Positions 17,474 through 26,221 of a stretch of DNA of 64,000 nt are shown here, piece by piece. Numbering within the stretch: the first letter of the stretch is position 1; every line of letters starts with the position of its first letter. The notes below the pieces were generated by a model. It ran no database searches and was not told the DNA's origin. It worked only from the letters and a program-made list of their open reading frames with translations. The translations under genes were made by a program, and so were the position numbers. The DNA is from an uncultured Bacteroidota bacterium. GTDB lineage: Bacteria; Bacteroidota; Bacteroidia; Flavobacteriales; Flavobacteriaceae. The stretch is from NCBI GenBank assembly GCA_902584445.1, contig CACHZY010000002.1, forward strand, positions 1 to 64,000. The letters run 5' to 3'.

Positions 17474-18610
17474 TTAATCAGCTACCGAAAATTTATAAAT
17501 ACTCTTTGTTTGATATACGTCCCCTGGTAAAAGTATAATATTTGGAAACGATGGTTGATTGGGTGAGTCAGGGAAATGTTGCGTCTCCAATGCAAATGAT
17601 TCACGATAAAGAAATTTTTTACCATATTTGCCGATATCAGATCCATCCATAAAATTACCACCATAAAATTGAATACCGGGTTCCTCAGTGAAAATGTCCA
17701 TTCTTCTACCACTTTTGGGATCTATCACATATGCAGCTAAATTAATACCTACATCATTTTCTTTATTAATTACAAAATTATGGTCATAACCTCCACCATA
17801 GCCCATTTGAATATCTGTTTTTTGCTGGCTAAGATCTCTTCCTATAGTTTTAGGGATTCTAAAATCAAAAGGTGTCCCATCTACTGATCTATTCTCTCCA
17901 ATAGGGATTAGCGTTTGATCAACAGGAGTGAAATAGTCCGCATTTATTTTAAGTATGTGATCATTAATAGTTCCATTTGCCTCACCAGCAAGATTAAAAA
18001 AAGCATGATTCGTCAGATTTATAGGGGTTGGTTTATCTGTGGTTGCCTTGTAATGAATCAATAGCTCGTTTAGGTTATTAAGTGAGTAAACTACTTCGAC
18101 ATCTAGGTTTCCAGGATAACCCATCTCACCATCCTTCGAAAAGTAGTTCATTGTGATTGATGATTCATCGAATGATTTTACATCCCAAACCTGGTTGTTA
18201 AATCCCTCTGGGCCACCATGCAGGTGATTTTCATTGTTGTTTATAGGTAAAATATAGGTTTCACCGTTCAACTTAAATTTTCCTTTAGCAATTCGATTCC
18301 CAACTCGACCAATCAAAGCTCCGTGATAGGGCCCATTAGCATTTAGGTAATCATCTATGCTTTTAAAACCTAAAACTACATCTCCCAGCTTTCCATACCG
18401 ATCAGGTGTAAGAAGACTCACAATTCTTCCACCAAAATTTGTAATATAAACTTCAATTTCATCATTTTTCAAAAGATATAGATCGGTATCTTTTCCATTA
18501 ATTGTTTTTTGAAAATCAGTTGTATTTAACACAAATTTTTGTTTTGAATTATCATTGCAAAATACAAACAAAATTAAAATGGAAATCAAAGAAAATTGTT
18601 TCATTCTCAA
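17474..18610 (-). CDS. Aldose 1-epimerase (galactose mutarotase), lipoprotein
   Basis: The enzyme equilibrates alpha and beta anomers of free aldoses. The signal ends L-F-V-F-C, so it is an exported lipoprotein that would act on sugars freed outside the cytoplasm. The GalM fold is clear: N-F-G-G-R-I-V-S-L near residue 55, G-R-V-G-N-R-I-A near 100, H-L-H-G-G-P-E-G-F-N (catalytic His), and N-L-T-N-H-A-F-F-N-L with the second His near 205. Length 378 is normal. It starts 13 bases after the stop of the GH2 gene and shares its transcript, so it probably handles the monosaccharide that GH2 releases. Confidence 0.94.
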   Translation of the reverse strand: MRMKQFSLISILILFVFCNDNSKQKFVLNTTDFQKTINGKDTDLYLLKNDEIEVYITNFGGRIVSLLTPDRYGKLGDVVLGFKSIDDYLNANGPYHGALIGRVGNRIAKGKFKLNGETYILPINNNENHLHGGPEGFNNQVWDVKSFDESSITMNYFSKDGEMGYPGNLDVEVVYSLNNLNELLIHYKATTDKPTPINLTNHAFFNLAGEANGTINDHILKINADYFTPVDQTLIPIGENRSVDGTPFDFRIPKTIGRDLSQQKTDIQMGYGGGYDHNFVINKENDVGINLAAYVIDPKSGRRMDIFTEEPGIQFYGGNFMDGSDIGKYGKKFLYRESFALETQHFPDSPNQPSFPNIILLPGDVYQTKSIYKFSVAD

Positions 18611-18623
18611 TGGATTAATTGAA

Positions 18624-20498
18624 TTAATTTGATTCTTTGTAAAGAGGAGAATGAAGATTTTTTAGGATCTTCGTTGGTATCTTAATTACCTCTCTATCAT
18701 AGGTTAATAATCCATTAACTTCTCCTTCGACATCAGTTGTTTGAGTATAAACAGCACCAGATAGCCCATGTATCTCTTTCATTTTAAGAATTTGATTGAA
18801 CTTATATTCGTAACTCTCAAGTAATTCCTTTTGAGAATTGTATGTTTGGTATCCCCAGTTAATAGTGTTAGGATTCCAAAGATTTTTTTTAATAGGCAAT
18901 CCAATTCCACCATATTCACCAATAACAGTTGCTTTATCCTTATGGTAAGGGGGAGTTTTTAAATCAACATCATAGGTATGGATGTCATAAATATCACCGC
19001 AGTTTCTTAATGACCACCCACTAGTAGGGATAACTAATCTCGAAGGATCTAATCCTTTTACTAAATCGCTAATTCTACAAGTATCGTATTGACCCCACCC
19101 TTCGTTAAATGGAACCCAAACAACAATACTTGGTGAATTGTAGTGAATATTAATCATTTTCCTTAGCTCTGTTTCAAATTGAATAGATTCAGTAATATTT
19201 TTATTTAAATCCCCATCAGTTCTACCTATATGCTGCAAATTGGTATAATATTTTTTATCTCCTCTTTTATTTGTTGTAGGTCCATTGATTTTTTCAACCA
19301 TTTTTCCTCCAGATGGCATGTCTTGCCAAACTAAAATTCCCAACTGATCACAATGATAATACCAACGATCAGGCTCAATTTTAACGTGTTTACGAATCAT
19401 ATTAAAGCCCATAGCTTTAGTTATTTCAATGTCGTAACGCATTGCTTCATCTGAGGGGGGTGTGAGGAGTCCATCAGGCCACCATCCTTGGTCCAAAGTT
19501 CCATAATGAAAAAGTGGTTTATTGTTAAGAAAAAGGTACTTAACTCCTTTATGATCACCTAGACTAATTTTTCGCATGCCGAAATAGCTATCAATCTGGT
19601 CAATTTTTTTTCCTTTAAGGTTTATTAGAGTTAGTTTAAGGTCATAAAGATTTGGATTATCAGGAGACCACAATTCGGGTTCTCTTATTTTTAATTCTAA
19701 TTGCTTGTTGGCAGAAACTGATCCCTCGACGATTATTGATTTATTTTTAAAAACTTCCGCTTTAACATTGTAGCGATCTCTAAGGGCCTCAAATCCGTAT
19801 GGGATGATTTTAACTATTCCACTTTCAATATCTGTAGTAATTTTTACCTCAGTCAGATAAGCTTCATCTGAAACTGCCTCTAACCAAACTGTTTGCCATA
19901 TTCCACTAACCGGTGTATAGACTATACCACTAGGTTTAAAATGTTGTTTTCCTCTTAATTGAGGACTTAAGTTTGTACCGTCTTTTACAGAGACAACAAC
20001 AGTTTGGCTTCCACTGCTATTAAGGAAAGGAGTTATGTCGAATGAAAAACGATCAAAACCTCCTTGGTGAGATCCAACAAAAATGCCATTTATCCAAATA
20101 TTAGTATCGTGATCAACAGCCTCAAAATTGATTAAGATCTTTTTACCGTTCCATTCACTAGGAATACTGAATTTTTTTCGGTACCACATTTTGTCTTCAG
20201 GAGTAATACTTTTTCCTACTCCCGATAATGCGGATTCGAAACTAAATGGAACTAAGATCTTACCCACAAAGCTTTTTGGTTTAGGCTGATTAGATTTTAG
20301 AATAGCGTAATCCCAAATTCCATTTAGATTTTTCCATGTTGATCTTTTAAATTGTGGTCTTGGGTATTCTTGCCATACATTGTCTGGAGTTACTTTTTTT
20401 GCCCACCGACTCATGATTTTTCCATCGATTGGTTGCCATTTTTGACCGAAAGAATTTAGGACTATTAGAATAACAAAGGGTAAAAAGTGTGGTTTCAT
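18624..20498 (-). CDS. Glycoside hydrolase family 2 enzyme (beta-galactosidase/beta-glucuronidase type)
   Basis: A secreted GH2 exo-enzyme of 624 residues. After a signal peptide (to about residue 19) come the jelly-roll sugar-binding domain (W-K-N-L-N-G-I-W-D-Y, then W-Y-R-K-K-F), an Ig-like domain, and a TIM barrel. Acid/base Glu466 is in F-N-E-G-W-G and nucleophile Glu528 in I-G-E-Y-G-G. Another barrel motif is M-I-R-K-H-V-K-I-E-P-D-R-W-Y-Y-H. The compact size fits beta-glucuronidases and short beta-galactosidases; linkage and sugar cannot be decided. A nearby imperfect -7 element (TATATTTC, minus strand, 20516-20523) may drive the gene, and a 24-base palindrome lies further upstream. Confidence 0.93.
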   Translation of the reverse strand: MKPHFLPFVILIVLNSFGQKWQPIDGKIMSRWAKKVTPDNVWQEYPRPQFKRSTWKNLNGIWDYAILKSNQPKPKSFVGKILVPFSFESALSGVGKSITPEDKMWYRKKFSIPSEWNGKKILINFEAVDHDTNIWINGIFVGSHQGGFDRFSFDITPFLNSSGSQTVVVSVKDGTNLSPQLRGKQHFKPSGIVYTPVSGIWQTVWLEAVSDEAYLTEVKITTDIESGIVKIIPYGFEALRDRYNVKAEVFKNKSIIVEGSVSANKQLELKIREPELWSPDNPNLYDLKLTLINLKGKKIDQIDSYFGMRKISLGDHKGVKYLFLNNKPLFHYGTLDQGWWPDGLLTPPSDEAMRYDIEITKAMGFNMIRKHVKIEPDRWYYHCDQLGILVWQDMPSGGKMVEKINGPTTNKRGDKKYYTNLQHIGRTDGDLNKNITESIQFETELRKMINIHYNSPSIVVWVPFNEGWGQYDTCRISDLVKGLDPSRLVIPTSGWSLRNCGDIYDIHTYDVDLKTPPYHKDKATVIGEYGGIGLPIKKNLWNPNTINWGYQTYNSQKELLESYEYKFNQILKMKEIHGLSGAVYTQTTDVEGEVNGLLTYDREVIKIPTKILKNLHSPLYKESN

Positions 20499-20589
20499 AT
20501 TATTTTTTTTCTTGTGAAATATAGGAACTATCGATGACTTAATAAAATTTGAAGGTTAAACTTAGATGTTTTATTAATATTACAAAAAT

Positions 20590-20613
20590 GGTTATATTGT
20601 TTACAATAAAACC
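20590..20613. promoter_or_regulatory. 24-base palindrome, candidate operator between divergent genes
   Basis: The sequence reads GGTT at the left edge, TATTGT and ACAATA around the centre, and AACC at the right edge; ten of twelve base pairs are symmetric. It sits about midway between the GH2 gene and the Tat-signal propeller gene transcribed the other way. A repressor or activator site is plausible; its regulator is unknown. Confidence 0.45.
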
Positions 20614-20661
20614 AAATTCTTTATTTCTGCTTTAATTTATACTTAAGTAAAATTTAACTAA

Positions 20662-21708
20662 ATGACAACTAGAAGAAATTTTATTAGAAATACAGTTTAC
20701 GCCTCAGGCTTAGCAGTATCTTCGTTACACTCCGTATTTGGAATTACATCCAGTAAAACGGAAGAAAATCCAATTATAGGTCATGGTAGTTATAGATATA
20801 AAGTTGATAAGAAATGGGGTGTACAGGACCCTAGTCAGTTTCCAGTTAGAGACTGCCACGAGATGGTAATGGACAAAAACCAGAGGCTCATAATGACGAC
20901 TACCCACACCAAAAATAACATATTGATTTATGATCGATCAGGAAAAATTTTAAAGGCTTGGGGCACCGATTATCCTGGAGCTCACGGGCTTACCATAGTT
21001 GAAGAAGGCGGAGAGGAGTTTTTGTTTATTACAGACCCTAGTTCTAGAAAGGTGTGTAAAACTAACTTAAATGGAGATGTATTAATGACTTTTAATAAGC
21101 CTGTTGAAATTCCTGAATATGAAAATTCAAAAAAATTTAAACCTACTGAAACCGCTATAGCCCCAAATGGCGACATTTATATTGCTGACGGCTATGGAAA
21201 AGATTTTATTATACAATACGACGCTAAAGGAAATTATATACGCCATTTCGGAGGACATGGAAAAGGAAAAGATCAATTTGAGTGCTGTCATGGTATTACT
21301 GTTGATAAAAGAGATGGTATAAACCCAACACTTTTGATTACCTCAAGAAGTGCAAATGAGTTTAAACGGTTTACAATGGACGGTCAGCACATTGAAACTA
21401 TAAAATTACCTGGGTGTTATGTTTGTCGTCCAGTTATTAAGGGTGACCTTATCTATTTCGCTGTAATTGCAACTAATAACTGGGATAATTTTGATGGAAT
21501 GGTTGCCGTTTTGGATAAAAATAATAAGGTTATTTCATTGCCAGGAGGTGATAAGCCAACATATCTTGATGATAAATTGGTTCCCCCAGTTTATGATAAT
21601 AAGACGTTCTTTAATCCACACGATGTTTGTTTGGATAATGACGATAACATTTATGTTCCTCAATGGAACTCAAACAGAACCTATCCAGTTAAACTTGAGA
21701 GGGTTTAA
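20662..21708 (+). CDS. Exported NHL-type beta-propeller protein with Tat signal
   Basis: The N terminus T-T-R-R-N-F-I-R followed by a weakly hydrophobic run is a Tat signal. The remaining 320 residues repeat the NHL pattern about six times (for example I-Y-D-R-S-G-K-I-L-K-A-W-G, A-P-N-G-D-I-Y-I-A-D-G-Y-G, Y-D-A-K-G-N-Y-I-R-H-F-G, D-D-N-I-Y-V-P-Q-W), so it folds as a six-bladed propeller. Relatives include lactonase-like and amidating-lyase-like proteins; H-G-I-T near residues 215-220 and P-H-D-V-C near 325 could bind a metal. Function is not known. It leads the exported locus ending at 26221, and a DUF1080 gene follows 20 bases later. Confidence 0.8.
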   Translation: MTTRRNFIRNTVYASGLAVSSLHSVFGITSSKTEENPIIGHGSYRYKVDKKWGVQDPSQFPVRDCHEMVMDKNQRLIMTTTHTKNNILIYDRSGKILKAWGTDYPGAHGLTIVEEGGEEFLFITDPSSRKVCKTNLNGDVLMTFNKPVEIPEYENSKKFKPTETAIAPNGDIYIADGYGKDFIIQYDAKGNYIRHFGGHGKGKDQFECCHGITVDKRDGINPTLLITSRSANEFKRFTMDGQHIETIKLPGCYVCRPVIKGDLIYFAVIATNNWDNFDGMVAVLDKNNKVISLPGGDKPTYLDDKLVPPVYDNKTFFNPHDVCLDNDDNIYVPQWNSNRTYPVKLERV

Positions 21709-21728
21709 ATTTAAAGACATTTATAATT

Positions 21729-22421
21729 ATGAGATTTTTTTATACTCTACTAGTGCTGTTATTACTCAATTCATGTAAAGAGAATACAATACAATTATTT
21801 AACTCCAATAACCTTGATGGGTGGGTCAATTATGGTGGTGGCAAATTTTATGTTGAAGATGGTTGCATTGTAGCGGAATCGATCAATGAATTGCCAAATA
21901 CATTTTTACATACTAAAAAAAAATACAAAGATTTTATTCTAGAATTCGATGTTAAATTAGATACAGTTTTAAACTCAGGGGTTCAAATAAGGAGTAACAT
22001 TTATAAAAAACAAACTTCTACTAATAGATGGGGGGGACTTTTTGATGAAGAAGGAAATAAATTGATTATGAAACGTACTTGGATGGCTGGAAGGTTTTGG
22101 GGGTATCAAATAGAAATTGACCCTACTAGTCGCTCATGGAGTGGAGCCATATATGAGGAAGGAGGTAGAGGATTTCTTCATACTCCTGGAATAAATGAAA
22201 AGGTTAAGGCTGCTTTTAAACCATTGGAATGGAATCATTTTAAAATTTACGTTAAGGGAGACCATATCCAGTCATGGATAAATGACGTAATGATAGCCGA
22301 TGTATATGACAACTTAACTTCAGATGGTTACATTGCATTACAATTGCATGGAATTGGACAGAGTTCTTTAAAGGTAAATAAGAAGATTCGTTGGAAAAAT
22401 TTAATATTAAAAGTTCTATAA
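21729..22421 (+). CDS. DUF1080 (3-keto-disaccharide hydrolase domain) lipoprotein
   Basis: A 230-residue lipoprotein (signal ends L-L-N-S-C) with one DUF1080 jelly-roll domain: L-F-N-S-N-N-L-D-G-W near residue 25, F-I-L-E-F-D-V-K-L near 72, N-S-G-V-Q-I-R-S, Y-Q-I-E-I-D near 140, and W-N-H-F-K-I-Y-V-K-G-D-H-I-Q-S-W-I-N-D. The domain (PF06439) carries the name 3-keto-disaccharide hydrolase, and resembles concanavalin-type lectins. In this locus it stands beside two Tat-type oxidoreductases, so it may cleave an oxidised glycoside. The next gene starts 11 bases after the stop. Confidence 0.88.
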   Translation: MRFFYTLLVLLLLNSCKENTIQLFNSNNLDGWVNYGGGKFYVEDGCIVAESINELPNTFLHTKKKYKDFILEFDVKLDTVLNSGVQIRSNIYKKQTSTNRWGGLFDEEGNKLIMKRTWMAGRFWGYQIEIDPTSRSWSGAIYEEGGRGFLHTPGINEKVKAAFKPLEWNHFKIYVKGDHIQSWINDVMIADVYDNLTSDGYIALQLHGIGQSSLKVNKKIRWKNLILKVL

Positions 22422-22432
22422 AAACTAATTAA

Positions 22433-22651
22433 TTGGATAGATTTTTTTCTTCTTTTTTTTGGGTATTTTTAATAATTGGATGCGAAGAAAATTTAAAAAA
22501 GGATAATGATTGTTTAGGTCCATTAAAAAGCATTGCGTGTACTAAAGAGTATGCTCCTGTATGTGGATGTGATAACAAGACTTATTCAAACGACTGTGTT
22601 GCTGAGTCTTTTGGTCTTATGATGTGGGAAGAGGGAGCCTGTTCTCAATAA
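22433..22651 (+). CDS. Small Kazal-type protease-inhibitor-like lipoprotein
   Basis: A 72-residue protein starting at a TTG; no ATG is available, and the TTG gives a good lipoprotein signal (F-F-W-V-F-L-I-I-G-C). The mature part holds one Kazal domain: C-T-K-E-Y-A-P-V-C-G-C-D-N-K-T-Y-S-N-D-C, then a final Cys in W-E-E-G-A-C. Six cysteines besides the lipid-anchor Cys can form three bridges. Kazal domains block serine proteases; bacterial ones are seldom studied. It lies inside the exported-protein locus, so it may protect surface proteins from secreted proteases. Inhibitory function is inferred only. Confidence 0.82.
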   Translation: MDRFFSSFFWVFLIIGCEENLKKDNDCLGPLKSIACTKEYAPVCGCDNKTYSNDCVAESFGLMMWEEGACSQ

Positions 22652-22740
22652 TTTAAATTTAATTTAGTGACATTTTTAATATTTTATTGTAGTCTCAAAA
22701 AAAGTTTATAATTAGTTAACTTATTCAAACCTCGATTTTA

Positions 22741-24141
22741 ATGAAGAATATAGGCAGGAGAAACTTTTTAAAAAAAACCTCATTATCAGCTGCTGCATTT
22801 GTGGCAACCCCCTTGATTCCATCATGTGAGGAAACTAATATTTCAATACCAAGAACAGGAGGAAAATATATGGGCGATTTTACTGCCCCAAAACTAGATA
22901 AAGTAAGAATCGCTTTTATTGGCGTTGGTCATAGGGGAGGTGGGCATTTGAGTTACTTGGCAAATATTCCTGGAACTGAAGTGGTTGCCATAAGTGACCT
23001 TTATGAAGACAAAGTTAAACAAAGCCTAAAAACGGTTTATCAACTAACAAATTACAATCAACATAATAATATTAAAACATATTGGGGTTCTGAAATCAAA
23101 TGGAAAATCATGCTAAAGGAAGTAAAACCTGATGCTGTATTTATTTCGACCAATTGGAAAAACCATGCCCCAATGGCAATCGAGAGTATGAAAAATGGAG
23201 CTCATGTATTTGTAGAAGTTCCGCTTGCGACATCCATCAACGATCTCTGGGATATTGTTAACACCTCTGAAAAAATGCAGAAGCATTGTATGATGATGGA
23301 AAATGTTAACTATGGAAGAACAGAATTGATGTACCTGAATATGTGTAGAAATGGAATTATTGGTGATTTTTTACATGCTGAAGCTGCATATATACATGAG
23401 TTAAGATGGCAAATGAATGAAGTTGATCGTGGTACAGGTTCGTGGCGAACTCCCCAATATGCCTCTGGAAAAGGAAATCTTTATCCTACTCATGGACTTG
23501 GTCCTGTTGCACAGTATATGAGTTTAGCAAGGACTGATGACAATTTTAAAAGCTTAGTGTCTTATTCAACACCTGCTTTAGGAAGAGCTATTCATGCTAA
23601 AAAAAACTTTTCTGATGACCACAAATGGAATCAACTAGATTATAAAAATGGAGACATGAATACTTCTATTATTAAAACTGTAATGGGAAGGACAATAATG
23701 GTTCAATGGGATGAGACGAGTCCCAGACCTTACTCTCGATTGAATCTTATTCAGGGCACAAAAGGGGTTTTAGCTGGTTTTCCTACTCGTATAGCTATTG
23801 AGGGAGGCTTAGACGGAATTTCTGAAGACCATCACAAATGGATTGAAGGCAATCAGCTTGAAAAAGTATATCAGAAATACGATCATCCATTGTATAAAAG
23901 ACTAAATAAAAAATCTGAAGGTAGTGGTCATGGAGGCATGGATGGAATTATGAGATATCGCATTATTGAATGTTTACAGAATGGCTTATCTCTTGATCAA
24001 AATGTTTATGAGGGAGCTTTTTGGAGTGCTGTTACGGAATTAAGTGGAAAATCAGTTGACCTAGATGGTACAACACAACAATTCCCCGATTTTACTAGGG
24101 GAAATTGGAAATCAACAAAACCTCTTGGAATAATTAATTAA
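22741..24141 (+). CDS. GH109-like Gfo/Idh/MocA protein (NAD-dependent glycosidase family), Tat-exported
   Basis: The N terminus has G-R-R-N-F-L-K-K and a hydrophobic stretch, a Tat signal, and the Cys in P-S-C-E-E may also be lipidated. The Rossmann motif A-F-I-G-V-G-H-R-G-G-G-H-L starts near residue 60. Marks of GH109 (alpha-N-acetylgalactosaminidase, which uses tightly bound NAD through a 3-keto intermediate) are M-M-M-E-N-V-N-Y-G-R-T-E, A-Y-I-H-E-L-R, G-N-L-Y-P-T-H-G-L-G-P-V-A-Q-Y-M and G-H-G-G-M-D-G-I-M. At 466 residues it fits that family. The substrate may differ from N-acetylgalactosamine. The downstream DUF1080 gene starts 9 bases after the stop. Confidence 0.88.
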   Translation: MKNIGRRNFLKKTSLSAAAFVATPLIPSCEETNISIPRTGGKYMGDFTAPKLDKVRIAFIGVGHRGGGHLSYLANIPGTEVVAISDLYEDKVKQSLKTVYQLTNYNQHNNIKTYWGSEIKWKIMLKEVKPDAVFISTNWKNHAPMAIESMKNGAHVFVEVPLATSINDLWDIVNTSEKMQKHCMMMENVNYGRTELMYLNMCRNGIIGDFLHAEAAYIHELRWQMNEVDRGTGSWRTPQYASGKGNLYPTHGLGPVAQYMSLARTDDNFKSLVSYSTPALGRAIHAKKNFSDDHKWNQLDYKNGDMNTSIIKTVMGRTIMVQWDETSPRPYSRLNLIQGTKGVLAGFPTRIAIEGGLDGISEDHHKWIEGNQLEKVYQKYDHPLYKRLNKKSEGSGHGGMDGIMRYRIIECLQNGLSLDQNVYEGAFWSAVTELSGKSVDLDGTTQQFPDFTRGNWKSTKPLGIIN

Positions 24142-24149
24142 CATAAGAA

Positions 24150-24870
24150 ATGAAGAACTTTTTTTTGGTGATTGTGATTTTCCTTTTTATTTCCTGTAAA
24201 CAAGCGTCAAAAAAAAATGCCTCTGTATGGATAAATCTCTTTGATGGAACTTCACTTAATGGTTGGCGAGCTTATAATGGGGATGAAATGCCCCCCCGGA
24301 TGGATGATTATTGACAGTGTTTTGACCTTTACTACTGATCAAATAATGGAGGAAGATTATGATTATAAAGGCAGTAGGGATATTATTTATGGTGCTTCTG
24401 AATTTGATAATTTTGACCTTTATCTTGAGTGGAAAATTCCTAAAGGCGGAAACAGCGGAATTTTTTACCACCTAAAGGAAGGCTACGACGGTCCACCAGA
24501 AGTTGCTCCTGAATATCAATTACTTGACGATATAAACTATGAGGAGGTTCATAACTATAAGCTAAAAGATTGGCAAAAAACTGGTGCAGATTACGCTATG
24601 TATTCACCTGATACCTCAGAGAAAATATTAAATCCAATTGGAGAATGGAATAGCAGCAGAATTGTTTTCACGCCAAAGCGGGTAGAACATTGGCTGAATG
24701 GTCGAAAAGTTTTATCATTTATACCTTGGTCTGAGGACTGGTATAAAAGAAGAAATTCAGGTAAATGGAGTGGTGCGCCAGATTATGCGAAATACAAAAC
24801 AGGGTTCATAGGTCTTCAAGATCATGGAAGCAATCTATACTTTAGAAACATAAAAATTAAAAAGCTTTAA
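24150..24870 (+). pseudogene. DUF1080 lipoprotein gene with a frameshift at a seven-C tract
   Basis: The ATG at 24150 begins a lipoprotein signal (V-I-V-I-F-L-F-I-S-C) and the DUF1080 start W-I-N-L-F-D-G-T-S-L-N-G-W. This frame stops at 24312-24314. The rest of the domain (M-I-I-D-S-V-L, then L-Y-L-E-W-K-I-P-K-G-G-N-S-G-I-F-Y-H, H-W-L-N-G-R-K-V and the end at 24870) is in another frame. The break is in the C tract at 24291-24297: with six Cs the two halves join without a gap as M-P-P-G-W-M-I-I-D. So either the gene is inactive or phase-variable, or one base is a sequence error. Intact, it would be about 239 residues, a paralogue of the gene at 21729 closer to canonical DUF1080. Confidence 0.85.
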
Positions 24871-24880
24871 ATCTCGAACC

Positions 24881-26221
24881 ATGAAAAAAAGAAATTTTTT
24901 GAAAACATCTGCTATCGCTGCTTCGTCAGTTTTTATACCAAAATCATTAATGTCATATGAACAATCTTCAAAAAAATTAAGGACTGCCCATATTGGAGTT
25001 GGAGGTATGGGGTTTGAGGATCTAAATGCAATAAGTTCTCATAAGAATGTTGAGATTGTTGGTCTATGTGATGTAGATTCAGAGGCACTGGTTAAATCTA
25101 AGTTAAGGTTCCCCAATGTCAAAACTTACAAAGATTATAGAGTCATGTTGAATGAGTTATCTGATAAAATTGATGCTGTAATTGTTTCAACTCCAGACCA
25201 TACCCACGCTCCTGCAGCTCTCATGGCCATGAAAAAAAATAAAGCAGTATACTGTCAAAAACCTTTAGCTCATAATGTATCTGAGGTTAGGGAGATGCGT
25301 AAAATCGCAGAAGAGAAAAATTTAATCACTCAAATGGGAATTCAAGTTCACTCTTTTTACGATTATAAATTAGCTACTCTATTGATTCAATCTGGCATTG
25401 TAGGAAGAGTAAGTCGTGTAATTGCCTGGTCTCCGAAAAATTGGGGCTATGATGGTCAAAACCCCAAAGGAGTAGACCCTGTTCCCTCAAATTTAGATTG
25501 GAACTTGTGGTTAGGCACTGCAGAAAAACGTCCATTCAAAGAAAAAATCTATCATCCTGGAAATTGGAGAAAACTTGTCGATTTTGGTTGTGGAACGCTC
25601 GGAGATATGGGGGTTCATATTTTTGATACTCCATACAATGCACTAGCGTTAGATGTTCCTAAAAGAATTAGAAATAAATGTAGAAAACCCAATGGGTTTG
25701 GTTATCCAGAATCTAATAAAGTTACTTATGTTTTTCCCGGGACTTCATTCACAACTGAGGAATTGGAATGGATATGGTATGATGGGAAAGGAGCTCCTTA
25801 TTCACAGAAGGAACTAAGATTACCAAATAAAGATAAATTACCCCTTCAAGGAGCTATGTTTATTGGTGAAAAAGGACGTCTGCTTCTCCCACATTTTATG
25901 CAATCACCAAAATTGATTGTAAATGGAACATATCAAAAAATTGATATAAAACATTACGACCCAAAGGGTGATCTTGGACCTAAATTAAATGATTATAAGA
26001 GAGATGCTCCCAAACATTATCATCAATTTATTGATGCATGTTTAGGGATAGATAAAGTTTCAGCTCCTTTCTCTTATTCTGCTAGATTGACAGAAACAAT
26101 TTTACTAGGAGTTATTGCAGGAAGATTTCCAAATAAAACCTTGCATTGGGATAGTAAAAAAGCTCAATTTAAGGAGCTTGAAGCTAATGTTTTCTTAAAA
26201 GGAGTCGAAAGAAGTTTTTAA
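24881..26221 (+). CDS. Gfo/Idh/MocA-family oxidoreductase with Tat-like signal
   Basis: A 446-residue protein. M-K-K-R-N-F-L-K followed by a hydrophobic run is the weak Tat-type signal common in Bacteroidota members of this family. The nucleotide site is I-G-V-G-G-M-G near residue 37; C-Q-K-P-L-A-H-N around residue 125 replaces the canonical E-K-P by Q-K-P, keeping the Lys. D-M-G-V-H-I-F-D and the end with E-T-I-L-L-G-V-I-A-G-R-F complete the family picture. It is likely to oxidise or reduce a sugar in the periplasm with a bound nicotinamide cofactor. Its last 4 bases overlap the convergent DoxX gene. Confidence 0.87.
   Translation: MKKRNFLKTSAIAASSVFIPKSLMSYEQSSKKLRTAHIGVGGMGFEDLNAISSHKNVEIVGLCDVDSEALVKSKLRFPNVKTYKDYRVMLNELSDKIDAVIVSTPDHTHAPAALMAMKKNKAVYCQKPLAHNVSEVREMRKIAEEKNLITQMGIQVHSFYDYKLATLLIQSGIVGRVSRVIAWSPKNWGYDGQNPKGVDPVPSNLDWNLWLGTAEKRPFKEKIYHPGNWRKLVDFGCGTLGDMGVHIFDTPYNALALDVPKRIRNKCRKPNGFGYPESNKVTYVFPGTSFTTEELEWIWYDGKGAPYSQKELRLPNKDKLPLQGAMFIGEKGRLLLPHFMQSPKLIVNGTYQKIDIKHYDPKGDLGPKLNDYKRDAPKHYHQFIDACLGIDKVSAPFSYSARLTETILLGVIAGRFPNKTLHWDSKKAQFKELEANVFLKGVERSF

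Noticed and set aside
24241-24290. TTG at 24241 as the true start of the second DUF1080 gene
   Set aside because: That start would lack a signal peptide and the conserved N-terminal strand, which are encoded just upstream in another frame.
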